A DNA stretch of 64,000 nt, from NCBI GenBank assembly GCA_003508835.1, contig PUFA01000211.1, positions 1,922,001-1,986,000 of the forward strand. The letters are read 5' to 3'. This DNA comes from Eonycteris spelaea (Eukaryota > Chordata > Mammalia > Chiroptera > Pteropodidae). Of this stretch, positions 44,335 through 54,400 are shown in pieces. The translations under genes were made by a program, and so were the position numbers. The number at the start of each line of letters is the position of its first letter. Within the stretch, counting starts at the first letter, position 1. The notes under the pieces were generated by a model. That model saw only the letters and a list, made by a program, of their open reading frames with translations. It made no database searches and was not told where the DNA came from.

Positions 44335-44640
44335 TATATATTGTGTGTGAAATTTAACCTATTTTAAGTGTGCAGTTCTGTGAGTTTTAACAAATGTAGA
44401 CAGTAGTGTAACCACCTCCACAATCAAGATACAGAATGTTTCTATCACTCCCAAAAGTTGCCTTGTGCCCCTTTGCAGTTAATCTCTTACCCTTATTCCC
44501 TGGCAACCACTGCCCTGTTTTTTGTTGCTATAGTTTTACTGTTTCTAGAAAGTCATATAAGGGGAATTACATAAAATACAGTCTTTTGTGGGTAGCTTTC
44601 TTTTTTATCTTAGCATGATTTTGAGCTATTGGCCTCTGTA
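44335..44640 (-). mobile_element. Old L1 3'UTR, antisense
   Basis: TTTAAGTGTGCAGTTCTGTG, ACCACCTCCACAATCAAGAT, ATTCCCTGGCAACCACTGCC and TTTCTAGAAAGTCATATAAG are the reversed 3'UTR of medium-age L1s. Confidence 0.75.
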
Positions 44641-44739
44641 CTTTGTATGAGATAATAAAATGTCTTAACACTCACACTGCTACCAGTTTGGATTTTTTTA
44701 TTCCTTGCAACTGGTAATACTCTTACCTAATACAATAAT

Positions 44740-45012
44740 GGCATTACTTTTGAAATTCTACATATTCTTCAAAATCCTCCTTAATACACTTTCTCCAAGG
44801 AGCTTTCATGATACTTCTGCTCCCAAACAATGATTATTTCTGTTTTGAACCCTTGTGGTATTTTATGCCCCAATAAAGCATTCACATTCTTCTTTGAAAT
44901 ATAGTTAATTGTGTCCTAGTTTAATCCATCTCAACACTTCTAATCAATTAGATATTAGGCTTTCTCAAGCCAGGAGCTATCTTATTCCTCTGTAATACTC
45001 CATTATCTATAA
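44740..45012 (+). mobile_element. L2 3' region
   Basis: ATTCTTCAAAATCCTCCTTA, AAGGAGCTTTCATGATACTT and GCTTTCTCAAGCCAGGAGCT with a CTGTAATACTCC block follow the L2 end. Arm 2 of the inverted duplication starts directly after it. Confidence 0.6.
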
Positions 45013-45095
45013 GTACCTCATTTGTCCATCTGATTTGTGTTCCCATTACTTTTCCAGAATGTTGCATTCTCTACTCTGGTCATCTGGCCTCCTCA
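45013..45095 (-). repeat. Inverted duplication, arm 2 (83 bases)
   Basis: Pair of 44,226-44,311, 701 bases away, in opposite orientation. Its flanks (end of L2 on the left, unassigned sequence on the right) are not shared with arm 1, so this arm is the likelier original. Confidence 0.9.
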
Positions 45096-45529
45096 TTGTC
45101 CTACACATGTTCCAGGCTCATTCCACCCCTGTGTCCTCACAGTTTATAGCAGGCCACAGTGTTTTTAGGCCTCATGGATAGCATATTTGTAATGGGTAAG
45201 ATAAGCTTTGCCTGGCAAGACAGGCAGGCTCAAAACATACTTCTTGGAAGAGGTGGCCAAGAGCCTTGTGTGAATTCTAATCTTTACCCATGACCTCTCT
45301 AAACTTTGTTTTTGGTTTGGACTCCCGTAAGAAAACAGATAATTCAACCCATGTCATGTGTACCTATTATATATAAAAGTGAGTCCAAAGTTGTCCCTCC
45401 TCCTCAAAGAATCTTGTTATTTTGCTGCAGGACTTCTCAGAACCTTTGAAAGTTATGTGCTTTGTCAATCTGTCATAAAAGGATACAGTGCCCTGCCTTA
45501 TTCAAAGGTATTTAACCACAGATCCTGCC
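45096..45529. other. Unassigned non-coding stretch
   Basis: Nothing recognised. Confidence 0.4.
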
Positions 45530-45620
45530 CCATTTTAAAAACATTTATTTTGAAACGATTACAGGCTCTCATAAAGTTGCAAAAATAGTACAGAGAAGTC
45601 CTGTGTTTGCTCCCCATTTT
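45530..45620 (-). mobile_element. Old L1 3'UTR fragment, antisense
   Basis: CATAAAGTTGCAAAAATAGT then ACAGAGAAGTCCTGTGTTTG is a familiar reversed old-L1 word pair. Confidence 0.6.
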
Positions 45621-45841
45621 TGTTTTTTATCATAGCAATTTGTAGGGCTCTGAGACTTTAAGAAACTGCCTTCAAAATTATGCACTACTTTGTATTAAGA
45701 TCTCCTGCTTAAATAAAGATGATCACCTACCGTGAGAAACCTGAGACATCTTCACATTTAGCGATGGACTACATTCATTTGTGAATAGCACACAAAACTG
45801 CACTTTTCGAGTTTAGTGTCCATATTCCAAGGGCAGACCCA

Positions 45842-45849
45842 TAATATAT

Positions 45850-45892
<43 letters not shown>
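45842..45892. repeat. (TA)n microsatellite
   Basis: Perfect TA run at about 45,857-45,890 with an imperfect start. Can extrude a cruciform. Confidence 0.95.
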
Positions 45893-45894
<2 letters not shown>

Positions 45895-46194
45895 CATTAG
45901 TAGCAGCCACAGGCAAATTAAAATACAATCATAATACTGTATTTCAAAATAGAGTGCATGTTAAATGGTTTATTTCTCCCAAATAAATCATCATTGACAC
46001 TGGTAATCAGGTGCAGGTAAGCAAGCCCTAATTACAGAGAGACCAAGAAGCAAGAGGTCTATAATGAGAGAGGAGAACCAGCCAAACCTGGCATTCATAT
46101 CTTCAGTGCTGCCCTACAGATTGCCATGTGCTTGAGGGTAATTTCTACTTAAGGCCAGGCTGAAAGGCTAGCACTCCTGACCCTGGATTTTAGG

Positions 46195-46530
46195 AACTCC
46201 TCACCAGCATTTAAAGCTCATTACAAACATTCTGTCTCCTGCCTCACCTCCCACCTCCCCTCACTGTTCTCACTCCCATCCCTGCCTTTGAGTTGTTTCT
46301 CTTTTTCCTGGACTTGTGACCCATATATTCAATCACATCAGCCCTGGTTGTTTCTCAGCCATAGCCTGCCATACACTTTGCATGTGCCCTAACCACTGCC
46401 TCGTGTGTCCTTCCCTCACCTCTGCCTGTAGAAACCCTACTCTTGTTCAGACCTCAGTTGGAAGTTCTCATCTGTCAAGACTTCCCTAGTGCCCCAGTTA
46501 GAATTAACCACTTCCTCTCCTTTGCTTTCT
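46195..46530 (+). mobile_element. L2 LINE fragment (ORF2 end)
   Basis: GCATTTAAAGCTCATTACAA, GTTGTTTCTCTTTTTCCTGG, CATACACTTTGCATGTGCCC and CAGACCTCAGTTGGAAGTTC keep the L2 order up to the CTTCCCTAGTGCCC block. Confidence 0.75.
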
Positions 46531-47996
46531 TGGTCACATTTTCATCGAGCAAAAAAAATTTTTCTCCAGAAACCCAATATAGACTAACTTATGAAAAAAT
46601 GAGCAGTTTACTGGTTTCAAAGTCAAACTGTGGAAAAGGCATGGGTACCAGGAAGCAGAGATTTCATTGAAGTCACAGTTTTCCTGGCTTCTCTCTGAGA
46701 GTCATCAGCTTCAGTGTCTCAAACTCTGTTCATGGGAAGAGCAGGTGGCAGCCATGCTTCAACTCTAGTCTATAGTTTCACACCAGGAGGAAGGGTTTTG
46801 CCTTCCCGGCAACAGCTTAGCAAGACCAAGAAGGACTCTTGGACCTCTCTCACTGTGGCTGGGAGCAGGAGGCACAGGATTGGGCCAGGGCCAGAGCCAG
46901 GGTGTTCTCTATTTGAAAGTTTTCACTCAAACCATGGGGCAAGATGAGAGTCATGCTATTGGTAGAAGAATTGGGAAGGTGTGATGGGAAGATAGAACAC
47001 TAGCTGCCAATGACAGAATGGTTCTACCTCTAAGAGATCACATTTGACTTATTCAGACACACACTGAACCTTTGTTTTTCGACACTCAATTGAGAGCACC
47101 TGGTCATTCTGATCTTTCTGCCATCCCAGAACAGGGCATGGCCATCCCTTACACCCAGCAAACCCAATAATGTTTGTTGAGTTGAATGATCATTAATAAG
47201 GTTATTTTGCACTGATGGACTTAATGTGGCATGATTCATGAAATTTGTAAGATTTAGGATCTTTGCACATTCTCACTGAACCTTGGGGTTTACAGGGGAT
47301 GCTGACTTTGAACCTCAAGGTCATCTTTCTACCATAGAAGATTTATTTACCTGTTTTGAACCTATCATTAATTGTCTAATTAAGATTTAAAAAATAAAGC
47401 AAAGATTTGCTGTCACCTAGCTGTTACTTTGTCAAATTTTTTATCTACTAAAAATTAGATTATCTGATAGCGCTTTATTTTGGATTAGTATAGTCATTAC
47501 AATGATTATGAAAAACACTTTTTAAGATTTTAACTTGCCAAACTCAATATTGCTATATTTTATATATGACTGGCCTCCCTTTTATTCCATGGTAACATTA
47601 GATAAAGTAGTTAACAATATTCCAATAAACTATTAACAGAAAAGAGATGCTCATTTCAGACATATTTTCTCAAGCCCTCTGGAACAAAAATTCATTCACA
47701 ATAATATAGGGGTGTTTTTAAAACATATAGTTTGCCCAGTTGGGCACCAGGAAATGCTAGACATGGCATATACTCAAGGCCTATGGGACGGGGGAAAGAG
47801 AAGGCTTAGAAGCAGAGGTGGCTCCTTTCAGGCTCCTTCGATAACTTGGGTGTTATTCTTAAGCCTACTCCCTGCTCTGTCTGTCCTATATCATGTCTTA
47901 CAGATTCCATCTCCTCAATTTCATCAGGCTCTGCCTCCTCATCTTTATTCCCGTTTTCAGCAGTTTAGTCTGGGCCTGCATTCTCTCTTCCTAAAC
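46531..47996. other. Repeat-poor interval
   Basis: Frames at 46,443-46,670, 46,714-46,947, 47,030-47,239 and 47,712-48,020 carry no recognised domains. No exon could be supported. Confidence 0.4.
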
Positions 47997-48190
47997 CAGG
48001 GATTGGCAAACTTTTTTTAATAAAGGGCCAAACAGAAAATATTTTAGGCTTTGTGGACATACAGTCTCTGTCCCAACAACTCAGCGTTGTCATGGTAGAA
48101 GCAGCCATAGACAGTGTGCTAATGAATGAATGTGGCTATGTTCCAATGAGCCCCCAGGCTGTGGGCTGGGTTTGATCAACACTTGCAAAG
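47997..48190 (-). mobile_element. hAT-type non-autonomous DNA transposon
   Basis: CAGGGATTGGCAAACTTTTT, AATATTTTAGGCTTTGTGGA, GAAGCAGCCATAGACAGTGT and TGTGGCTATGTTCCAATGAG are the blocks of the hAT element whose opposite orientation is at 20,723. The right end is eroded. Confidence 0.8.
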
Positions 48191-48227
48191 CATCCTTTAA
48201 CTACCTCATCCAGAGGTCAGTGGCCTG

Positions 48228-48317
48228 TGTTTTTCTCTTCGTTATATCCCCAGATCCTTACAGGATGTCTGGCACCTAGGAAACATTCAATAAAAGTTTG
48301 TTGAAAGAATAAATGAG
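48228..48317 (+). mobile_element. L2 3' terminus
   Basis: TATATCCCCAGATCCTTACA, GGATGTCTGGCACCTAGGAA and CAATAAAAGTTTGTTGAAAG, closing with GAATAAATGA. Confidence 0.8.
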
Positions 48318-49439
48318 TTCCCTAGACTAAGCATGCATACCTATGATGTCATTCTACTTCTGAGCTGCCAAATATTATTTTCAATTTCATTAGCCTAAGA
48401 TAAGAGATTTGGAACTCTTCTTAGATTTACTAAAAGTTAAAAGTCTATTCCCCTTCTAACAACATAATCTACAATCTATTGTTCTATGTACACTTGTTAC
48501 AGAAATATGGACTCCAGCAGCTCTCATTATTAAGTGTTTTAAAACATGTTCCTCTTGGTGGTAAATTTGGTCAGAGCTGAAACAAGAGGTGTTTTGTTTT
48601 TTGTTTAAACAAGAGCATCTCAAACATAGGTAAATATTGAAAAGATCTTCTAGCTGGCAGGAAGAATATCATATCATTAAATTTTGTGTTTGATCAGAAA
48701 TGTTTTGCATATCTTTAGGGTTATTCTTTCTTGGAAGAAATTCCTTGCCTTGTTACTCTAAGTGGCAGCAAAAAAGCTTTGCTTTAACTGTTTGTTTTTA
48801 TGAAGAAGGGTTGCCATGGGTCACACAACTTCCCTTTGCCTAAACATAGTTTCATGCTCAGTGTGTATGTGCCCCTTGGGACTGGCACGAAGCTCATGTG
48901 TCCTCTAATGAGTGGGCACAGCCATGACCACAATGAACTTCTGTGTCAGAGTAAGATTTGGGCAAATTATCCACCAGCCCCATTAGCAAACTCTTCCAAG
49001 GCATTGTGCTTTTGAGATCGCAAAATACCACCCAAACAGTCATGGAAGTTTTTGGGGCTAGAACCCTGTGCATTCTCGTGGAGCCAATGAGATACTGAAG
49101 CCAATTGAGCACCTCTCTTCCCAGTGCCTTCATAATGGCAGCTTGAAATCAGCTGAGGTAGGAATGTCTGCACAATGGATGCAGGCGAACAATGCAGGTC
49201 AGGTCTCTGTTCCTGGGAGGTCCTGCTGTTTAACCTTTTCTGGTGCACCACTGACTAACTCCCTGGTAACATCAAATTTTTCTCATCCTCCTACAATGGG
49301 ATATATTAAAAGACAGAGCCACTGACCAGTGCATTATTTCTAACACTGCAGATTTTAGAAAGATCAATATTACTTAGTTCCTGCCATCAAGGAGTCTGGG
49401 AGATAAAACATAATCATGTGAAAAGATAACTACTAATGT
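48318..49439. other. Repeat-poor interval
   Basis: Several overlapping frames on both strands at 48,800-49,325, none with a domain I recognise. Confidence 0.4.
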
Positions 49440-49570
49440 CAACCTCTCAAATTGACGTGGTATAAGTTTCTTATGCTCCCTGCATCATGGTTTTCTCATC
49501 TGTATATAAAGCATCTACATGTAGCAAGGCTGATAGTGTATGCTTCATAAAAACTGGCTATTATTATTAC
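49440..49570 (+). mobile_element. MIR fragment
   Basis: CATCATGGTTTTCTCATCTG, TATATAAAGCATCTACATGT and AACTGGCTATTATTATTACT are MIR blocks with the right spacing. Confidence 0.65.
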
Positions 49571-50380
49571 TTTTTACATTGTTATTGATTAACTAAAAAA
49601 AGAAAGAGGTTGAAAATGAGGAAAGCCACAGGAAATTAAGATTTGAGGCAGGTAAACTGTGGCAGTAATTTCAGTTCAGAGACCACTAAACAGTTAAAGA
49701 GCCATGTCAGGCATCAAGGGCCCAAGTAGCATAAGAACCTGAAAAATGGGAGGCTTGGATCTGCTCTTGGCTCTTTCATCACTTTTGCCTGTGGCTTTAG
49801 GCTTCACACAGAGCCTTACCTAACACAGAACTCAAAATAGAATCAAAATGTTACCAAAACTCAGTTCACCCCACATTAAGTTCTCAGGAACCTCCACAGC
49901 ATAAGTTTGTGTTAAAAAAAAAAAGAGGCAACAATAAATACATGGAGCTGACAATGAAATTGGTGTCTAAGGAAGCCGGAAAGACTCATGTTTGTTGGAA
50001 GGGTTCAGAGTTGACTGCCCCTCTGCTGTGCTTTGAAAAGGAAGCTCTCACTTAGGTAAGTGAGTCACTGTGGATATTCTAAGCAATCACAAAGGAGAGG
50101 TGAGCTAAGCTCTTGTTTCCTTTCAGGACGTAGAAAATATTAATTCATGTGTGTTTTTGGAGGATTATTTTAACAATTTAATTGAATTTTATATCTCCCT
50201 CGCCACTGAAAACCAAATATGTAAAAGGAAAAATGTTTTGATTTTTTTTTTTACACAGTAGGACTTAGAGGTATATCTGTTTATATGATCAAAAGACATA
50301 ACAAGTGGGCAGATTGCTAACAATGGACTTCTTTTAGATAGTATTACCCATAGTTACCACTGTATGTGTGTTATTGTAGC
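49571..50380. other. Unassigned non-coding stretch
   Basis: Nothing recognised. An A run lies at 49,914-49,923 and a T run at 50,241-50,251. Confidence 0.4.
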
Positions 50381-50770
50381 AGTCGGTATTCTTAGTTGTA
50401 AGCAACAGAAACCAATTTTGCAATTTTAAGCAAAATAGGAATTGATTAAAAAGTTATTGAGAAGCTCAAAAACTCTTTTGGAAGGATGGAAAGCCAGATT
50501 TGGAAGCTATGCAGCCAGGAACTCCCTTCCTCTACCCACTCCAAATAATGACACTGCTGCTGCAGCAGAGACACTTCGGACACTGGACATCACTGGGTCC
50601 CAGAGGCTGCTGCCACCAGAGCCACTGCATCTGCCACTTGAAGACACCGGATGCAGCTCCTTTTTCTCCACTAGCATGGATTCTGCACCATCTCTATTTC
50701 TTCACACCACTTTCTTACTCAAGGTTTGCCATGGGTGCATACAATTGGTGGAGCCTACGTGAGATGCTCA
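50381..50770. mobile_element. Interspersed repeat, family uncertain, copy 1
   Basis: Opens with GTCGGTATTCTTAGTTGTAA and GCAACAGAAACCAATTTTGC, a well-known start of an old mammalian repeat, followed by AGGAATTGATTAAAAAGTTA. Two overlapping open frames (106 and 105 codons) cross it. They are Ser/Pro/His-rich and look like chance. Confidence 0.45.
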
Positions 50771-50899
50771 TTCTGAACTGTGCAGCAATCTGGGAAAGTG
50801 AGCAATTGGCATATTAAGCTTTTATACTGAGAGGTGAGCTCTGCCACTTAAGGTAGGAGATGCGAAGAAAGTAAGAGAAAGGGTCAGATTAGTAAGATT

Positions 50900-51345
50900 A
50901 GTATATCCAACTAAAAGTGGCTTAAACAAGGGCTTATTTTCTTATATGGTAAGAAGCCCAGAACTAAGTGGTTCCTAGTTTGGTAAATCCAGCCACAAAG
51001 AAAGCTATTAAAGCCCCAGGTGCTTTCCATTTTTCTGCTTCACCATCCACAGAGCACTGGTTCATTTTTAGGCTTGGCCCCTGATACTTACAATATGATA
51101 GCCATAGCCCTAGACATTACATCTTCACACAAACAAATTTCAAGTACAAAGAGTTGTGTTTCTCTCTACATATCTCCATCAGAGAGAAAAACATTCATGA
51201 GAAGCTATGCAAGAGGGATCCCCTCATATCTCGTTGGCCAGAATTAGGACATATTCCTATATCCTTGTGGCAGAGGAGGCTGGGAAACTAAGTACCTGAT
51301 GTTTTCAGCCTCTATAATGCAATGTAGACTCTGTCAAGAAAGAGG
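50900..51345. mobile_element. Interspersed repeat, family uncertain, copy 2
   Basis: TAAAAGTGGCTTAAACAAGG, ATGGTAAGAAGCCCAGAACT, GCTTTCCATTTTTCTGCTTC and TCTCGTTGGCCAGAATTAGG follow the same order as 50,381 and 8,118, in the same orientation as copy 1. Confidence 0.45.
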
Positions 51346-51569
51346 AGAGTAGGCGAATAGCTGTTAGGTAGACAACCAACAAGGTCTGTCATTGCCGCCA
51401 TTCATAGATATGTTGGATGGCTACCAGGCTGATACTATTAAGTGGGATTACCATTGAACCTCATCCAGCATGAAAACTCCAATCTCCCAACAGCATATGC
51501 CCTGTGTACTTTGTTGAGAAGGATTCTGAAGTTCTGTCTGAGCTCAACAGGAAAGAGTGATATCAGCAG

Positions 51570-51804
51570 TTAGAGATGTTTGCTGTGGGAATGGAAGAAG
51601 GAAATGTCAGTGCATGGGCCACAGTTTGCCATACCCGTTCTGGAAAGGGACCAGCCTATTTTAGCAATCATCATCATTTCTTTGAAAAGCGTTTCAATCT
51701 GCTTTTGGAGAGCCGGGCACACCAGCATCATTCTAGTGGTGAACACTTTGCCTTTTTGTCTTCCCTTACTGTGCACAGTCCTGAGAATGAGATTTTCTGA
51801 TATG
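51570..51804. other. Possible second half of an uncatalogued repeat
   Basis: The minus strand of 51,570-51,893 is open for 107 codons, with no recognised domain. Part of it (51,805-51,862) is duplicated in inverted form at 53,337-53,393, and weaker similarity seems to go on leftward from 51,804. It could be a fragment of an old repeat or a pseudogene. Confidence 0.35.
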
Positions 51805-51862
51805 TAAGGAGCCATCTTGCTTCCAAACACAGGTGAAAGTGTTGGCTCGGACTTGATATTTA
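51805..51862 (-). repeat. Inverted repeat, arm 1 (58 bases)
   Basis: The reverse complement agrees with 53,337-53,393 except for two substitutions and one single-base gap. In the minus-strand frame the two substitutions are silent and Leu to Ile. Confidence 0.9.
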
Positions 51863-52297
51863 CAGTGGTGAGCTTCTGTGGTATCTCAAGCATATACCAT
51901 TACTCTGATTGCTCTTTTCCTGATGTCCAGTCTATTTCTTTGCTACACTTTCCCGCTGAAATGATTGGAGTGAATCCTTAGCTCAGGAATAAATGCTGAT
52001 TGGTACCAGTACTACCTGGGGAGATCAACTGTGTTATTGATATAATCTTATATTTTCTTCTTTATATGTTTATTGCACCTGTGGTAGCCACAGGTGAATC
52101 TGCTCTTATCTCATATGGTGTAAATTTTGCTCCTGATATCCAGGGATATTTGGTTCAAATCTCTATACTCTAAGGTAAGAAGTGGCTAACTTATTTGGCC
52201 TTTCTTAGTGCATAATTGCAAAGAAAAGTATTAATAATAAACATTACTCCAATCAAACCATTATCACCACTAATGATAAGTAATACAACAGAGTAAA
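51863..52297. other. Unassigned non-coding stretch
   Basis: Nothing recognised. Confidence 0.4.
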
Positions 52298-52386
52298 CTT
52301 TATAGTTTACAAAACACCTTCCACATATGCTATTGTTTTAAGTTTCAAGAGTGACAACAGTCTTGTGAGTTAGTCAGTGTGGGTAA
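52298..52386 (-). mobile_element. MIR-like element, antisense, left part of the outer copy
   Basis: TATAGTTTACAAAACACCTT, CACATATGCTATTGTTTTAA and ACAACAGTCTTGTGAGTTAG are the reversed tail-side blocks. The matching core is at 52,665-52,755. Confidence 0.6.
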
Positions 52387-52638
52387 TAATAGTAGCTGAC
52401 TTTTATTAAGTTCTTCTAACCTTCTAATCACTGTGCCAAATGTTTACCTACATATATTCATTTATTAACTTAATCCTTGACACAATATTTTGAGAGAGTT
52501 ACTATTGTTTTCCCTATTTGTCAGATAAGGAAGCCTTAAAAATTTAGCTAACCTCAAAATCACACAGTTTATAAGTGGTAGACCCTGGATTCAAATACCT
52601 GTCTGCCCCACTCTAAAATCTAAGCTCCTACTCTTCTT
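52387..52638 (-). mobile_element. MIR SINE, antisense, inner copy
   Basis: GTAGCTGACTTTTATTAAGT, CACTGTGCCAAATGTTTACC, CCCTATTTGTCAGATAAGGA, AAAATCACACAGTTTATAAG and CTAAGCTCCTACTCTT cover nearly the whole MIR. Confidence 0.85.
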
Positions 52639-52755
52639 TTTATATTATTATTTTTACTTTAGCATCATTTTTATTCCCATATTTGGGCTGAGGAAACTGA
52701 TGTCTAATGATGATTGGTAGTGGTTCGTCCAATGCCACTCAGCCAGTAAAGGGCT
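52639..52755 (-). mobile_element. MIR-like element, antisense, right part of the outer copy
   Basis: CATATTTGGGCTGAGGAAAC, GGTTCGTCCAATGCCACTCA and GCCAGTAAAGGGCTA are the reversed core that fits the tail-side blocks at 52,298-52,386. Confidence 0.6.
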
Positions 52756-52914
52756 ACTTTATTAGCCCAAAGGCTGAAGACAGATGATTGCTGCTACTAA
52801 AAGGTAGGGTGACAGCATTTAGAGAAGCTGAAGATTGAGATATCATTATTTACTTGCCTAATTCATCACATGTTACCACTTTGTTCAAGCTTCCAAACAG
52901 AATTATACATAGCA

Positions 52915-53100
52915 CACCTGAAAGGCAACAGGCTAGAAGGCAGATCTACCTGGATTAAAATCTTACTCAATTTCTTAACCTTGCTGAGCCTCAGTCTCTT
53001 TATTTGAGAAATACAAACTATTTTATAGAATTATTGGGGGGATTAAAGAGTTATTCTTATGAACTACCTACATAGTACCTGGCACTTAAATATGCTGTCC
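52915..53100 (+). mobile_element. MIR SINE
   Basis: GGATTAAAATCTTACTCAAT, TTCTTAACCTTGCTGAGCCT, CAGTCTCTTTATTTGAGAAA and ACATAGTACCTGGCACTTAA are in MIR order from 5' to 3'. Confidence 0.85.
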
Positions 53101-53336
53101 ATCCTTTGTCATCTCCACATGGCTTCCTTCTTTTTCCTGTTTCCAGGTGTGTATTTCCCACATCCTAATCATGAAAATTTCAGGAAGAAAGTGTGCTCTG
53201 GTCATGGGTTTTTCCACAGGCATTGACTAGAAGCCTTGGCAATTTCATTGTTTTGCACCAAATGTATCTATAAAGGTTTTGGTCTTGTAAAACGAATACA
53301 AATTATATTAGATGTCCACATCTTCTTATCAGACAA
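53101..53336. other. Short unassigned stretch
   Basis: Nothing recognised. Confidence 0.4.
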
Positions 53337-53393
53337 TAAATATCAAGTCTGAGCCAACAATTTCACCTGTGTTTGGAAGCAAGAGGCTCCTTA
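53337..53393 (+). repeat. Inverted repeat, arm 2 (57 bases)
   Basis: Pair of 51,805-51,862 at a distance of 1,474 bases. After 53,393 weaker similarity (about 53,396-53,475) to the reverse complement of 51,725-51,800 can be followed by eye, so the repeat may be longer with a conserved core. Confidence 0.85.
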
Positions 53394-53649
53394 AGTATTA
53401 GATCTCAAACCCAGGACTTTGCATTGTGGGTGCAGACAGAAGGCTGTGTTCACTAATGGTTATCTGGTAGTTAATATTTATTCATTTAGTCTCTTGAAAG
53501 TGGATCTTCAAACTTCCAAATGACAGCTACAATTTAGTCATACCTTATGCAAGATTGCTGATGACTGAGGTAAGTGTCCCTGTGTGGGTCCTCTAAATCG
53601 CTAGGTATGAGTCTTCCATTGAGTGACTTAGATGCTAAAGTCATTCCCA
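53394..53649. other. Weak continuation of the inverted repeat, then unassigned
   Basis: The first 80 bases show words such as CCAGGACTTTGCA and CTGTGTTCACTA that line up with TCAGGACTGTGCA and AGTGTTCACCACTA on the minus strand of arm 1. The rest is unassigned. Confidence 0.35.
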
Positions 53650-53727
53650 TCTGGACACTACGATCCACAAAGGTAGGGACTTTATTGCCCAGAACACAGC
53701 AAATGTCCAGTAAATGATGATGTTGGA
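53650..53727 (+). mobile_element. L2 3' end
   Basis: CAAAGGTAGGGACTTTATTG, CCCAGAACACAGCAAATGTC and CAGTAAATGATGATGTTGG. Confidence 0.65.
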
Positions 53728-54239
53728 TATTTCAGACATATGGATGGAGGGTCACAAATTCCTCAAAATGGAGAAAATGTTGAGTGGAGACTCCCAGGCC
53801 TTCAGACACCACAGGTGCAAAAATTGGTGCTGCTTCCTCTGGGTTTTTGGCAGAAACTTTCCCTGTCATGTAGTTTTCATGCACACGTAAAAAGAAAAAC
53901 TGTATAAAGGAAGTGAGAGTCTTGGATGACATCAATCTTGGCCAGCCACAACCAGAGGAGGGACTATTTCTAGCTCCAGGGCTAGCTACAGCCATAATGA
54001 CAACAATGCCACTTCATCTTCATATCCACAATCTCCAGTCCTGGGATTAAAAAGGAAGTGGTACCAGAAGTCAAAACACCTATTTTAGACTTTTTTTTGA
54101 TTGTACAAGATGAATAAACATAAAACAAAATTTCCCTCAATTCTACAACAGCCTTGGGCAGTTAGTAATAACTTCATTTCAAAATCCTACAGATTTCATA
54201 TAAAGCTGCCACAGTCATGTTTTGTAACAATTTGTAGGC
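53728..54239. other. Unassigned non-coding stretch
   Basis: The minus-strand frame 53,732-53,995 (87 codons) has no recognised domain. Confidence 0.4.
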
Positions 54240-54400
54240 AGACAAAAGCAACCATTTACAAAGAACCTACTATGCTCCAAGCGCAATGAAAAATGGCTTT
54301 GCAATTATTTTTTCTTACCATCACAACATTAAGGCTTAGGGATGTTGCATAACTCACTCAAATTTGTAAAGTAACAAAGTTAAGACTCAAGTCCAGATCT
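54240..54400 (-). mobile_element. MIR SINE, antisense
   Basis: AAAGAACCTACTATGCTCCA, AGCGCAATGAAAAATGGCTT, GATGTTGCATAACTCACTCA and GTAACAAAGTTAAGACTCAA, a reversed MIR. Confidence 0.7.
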
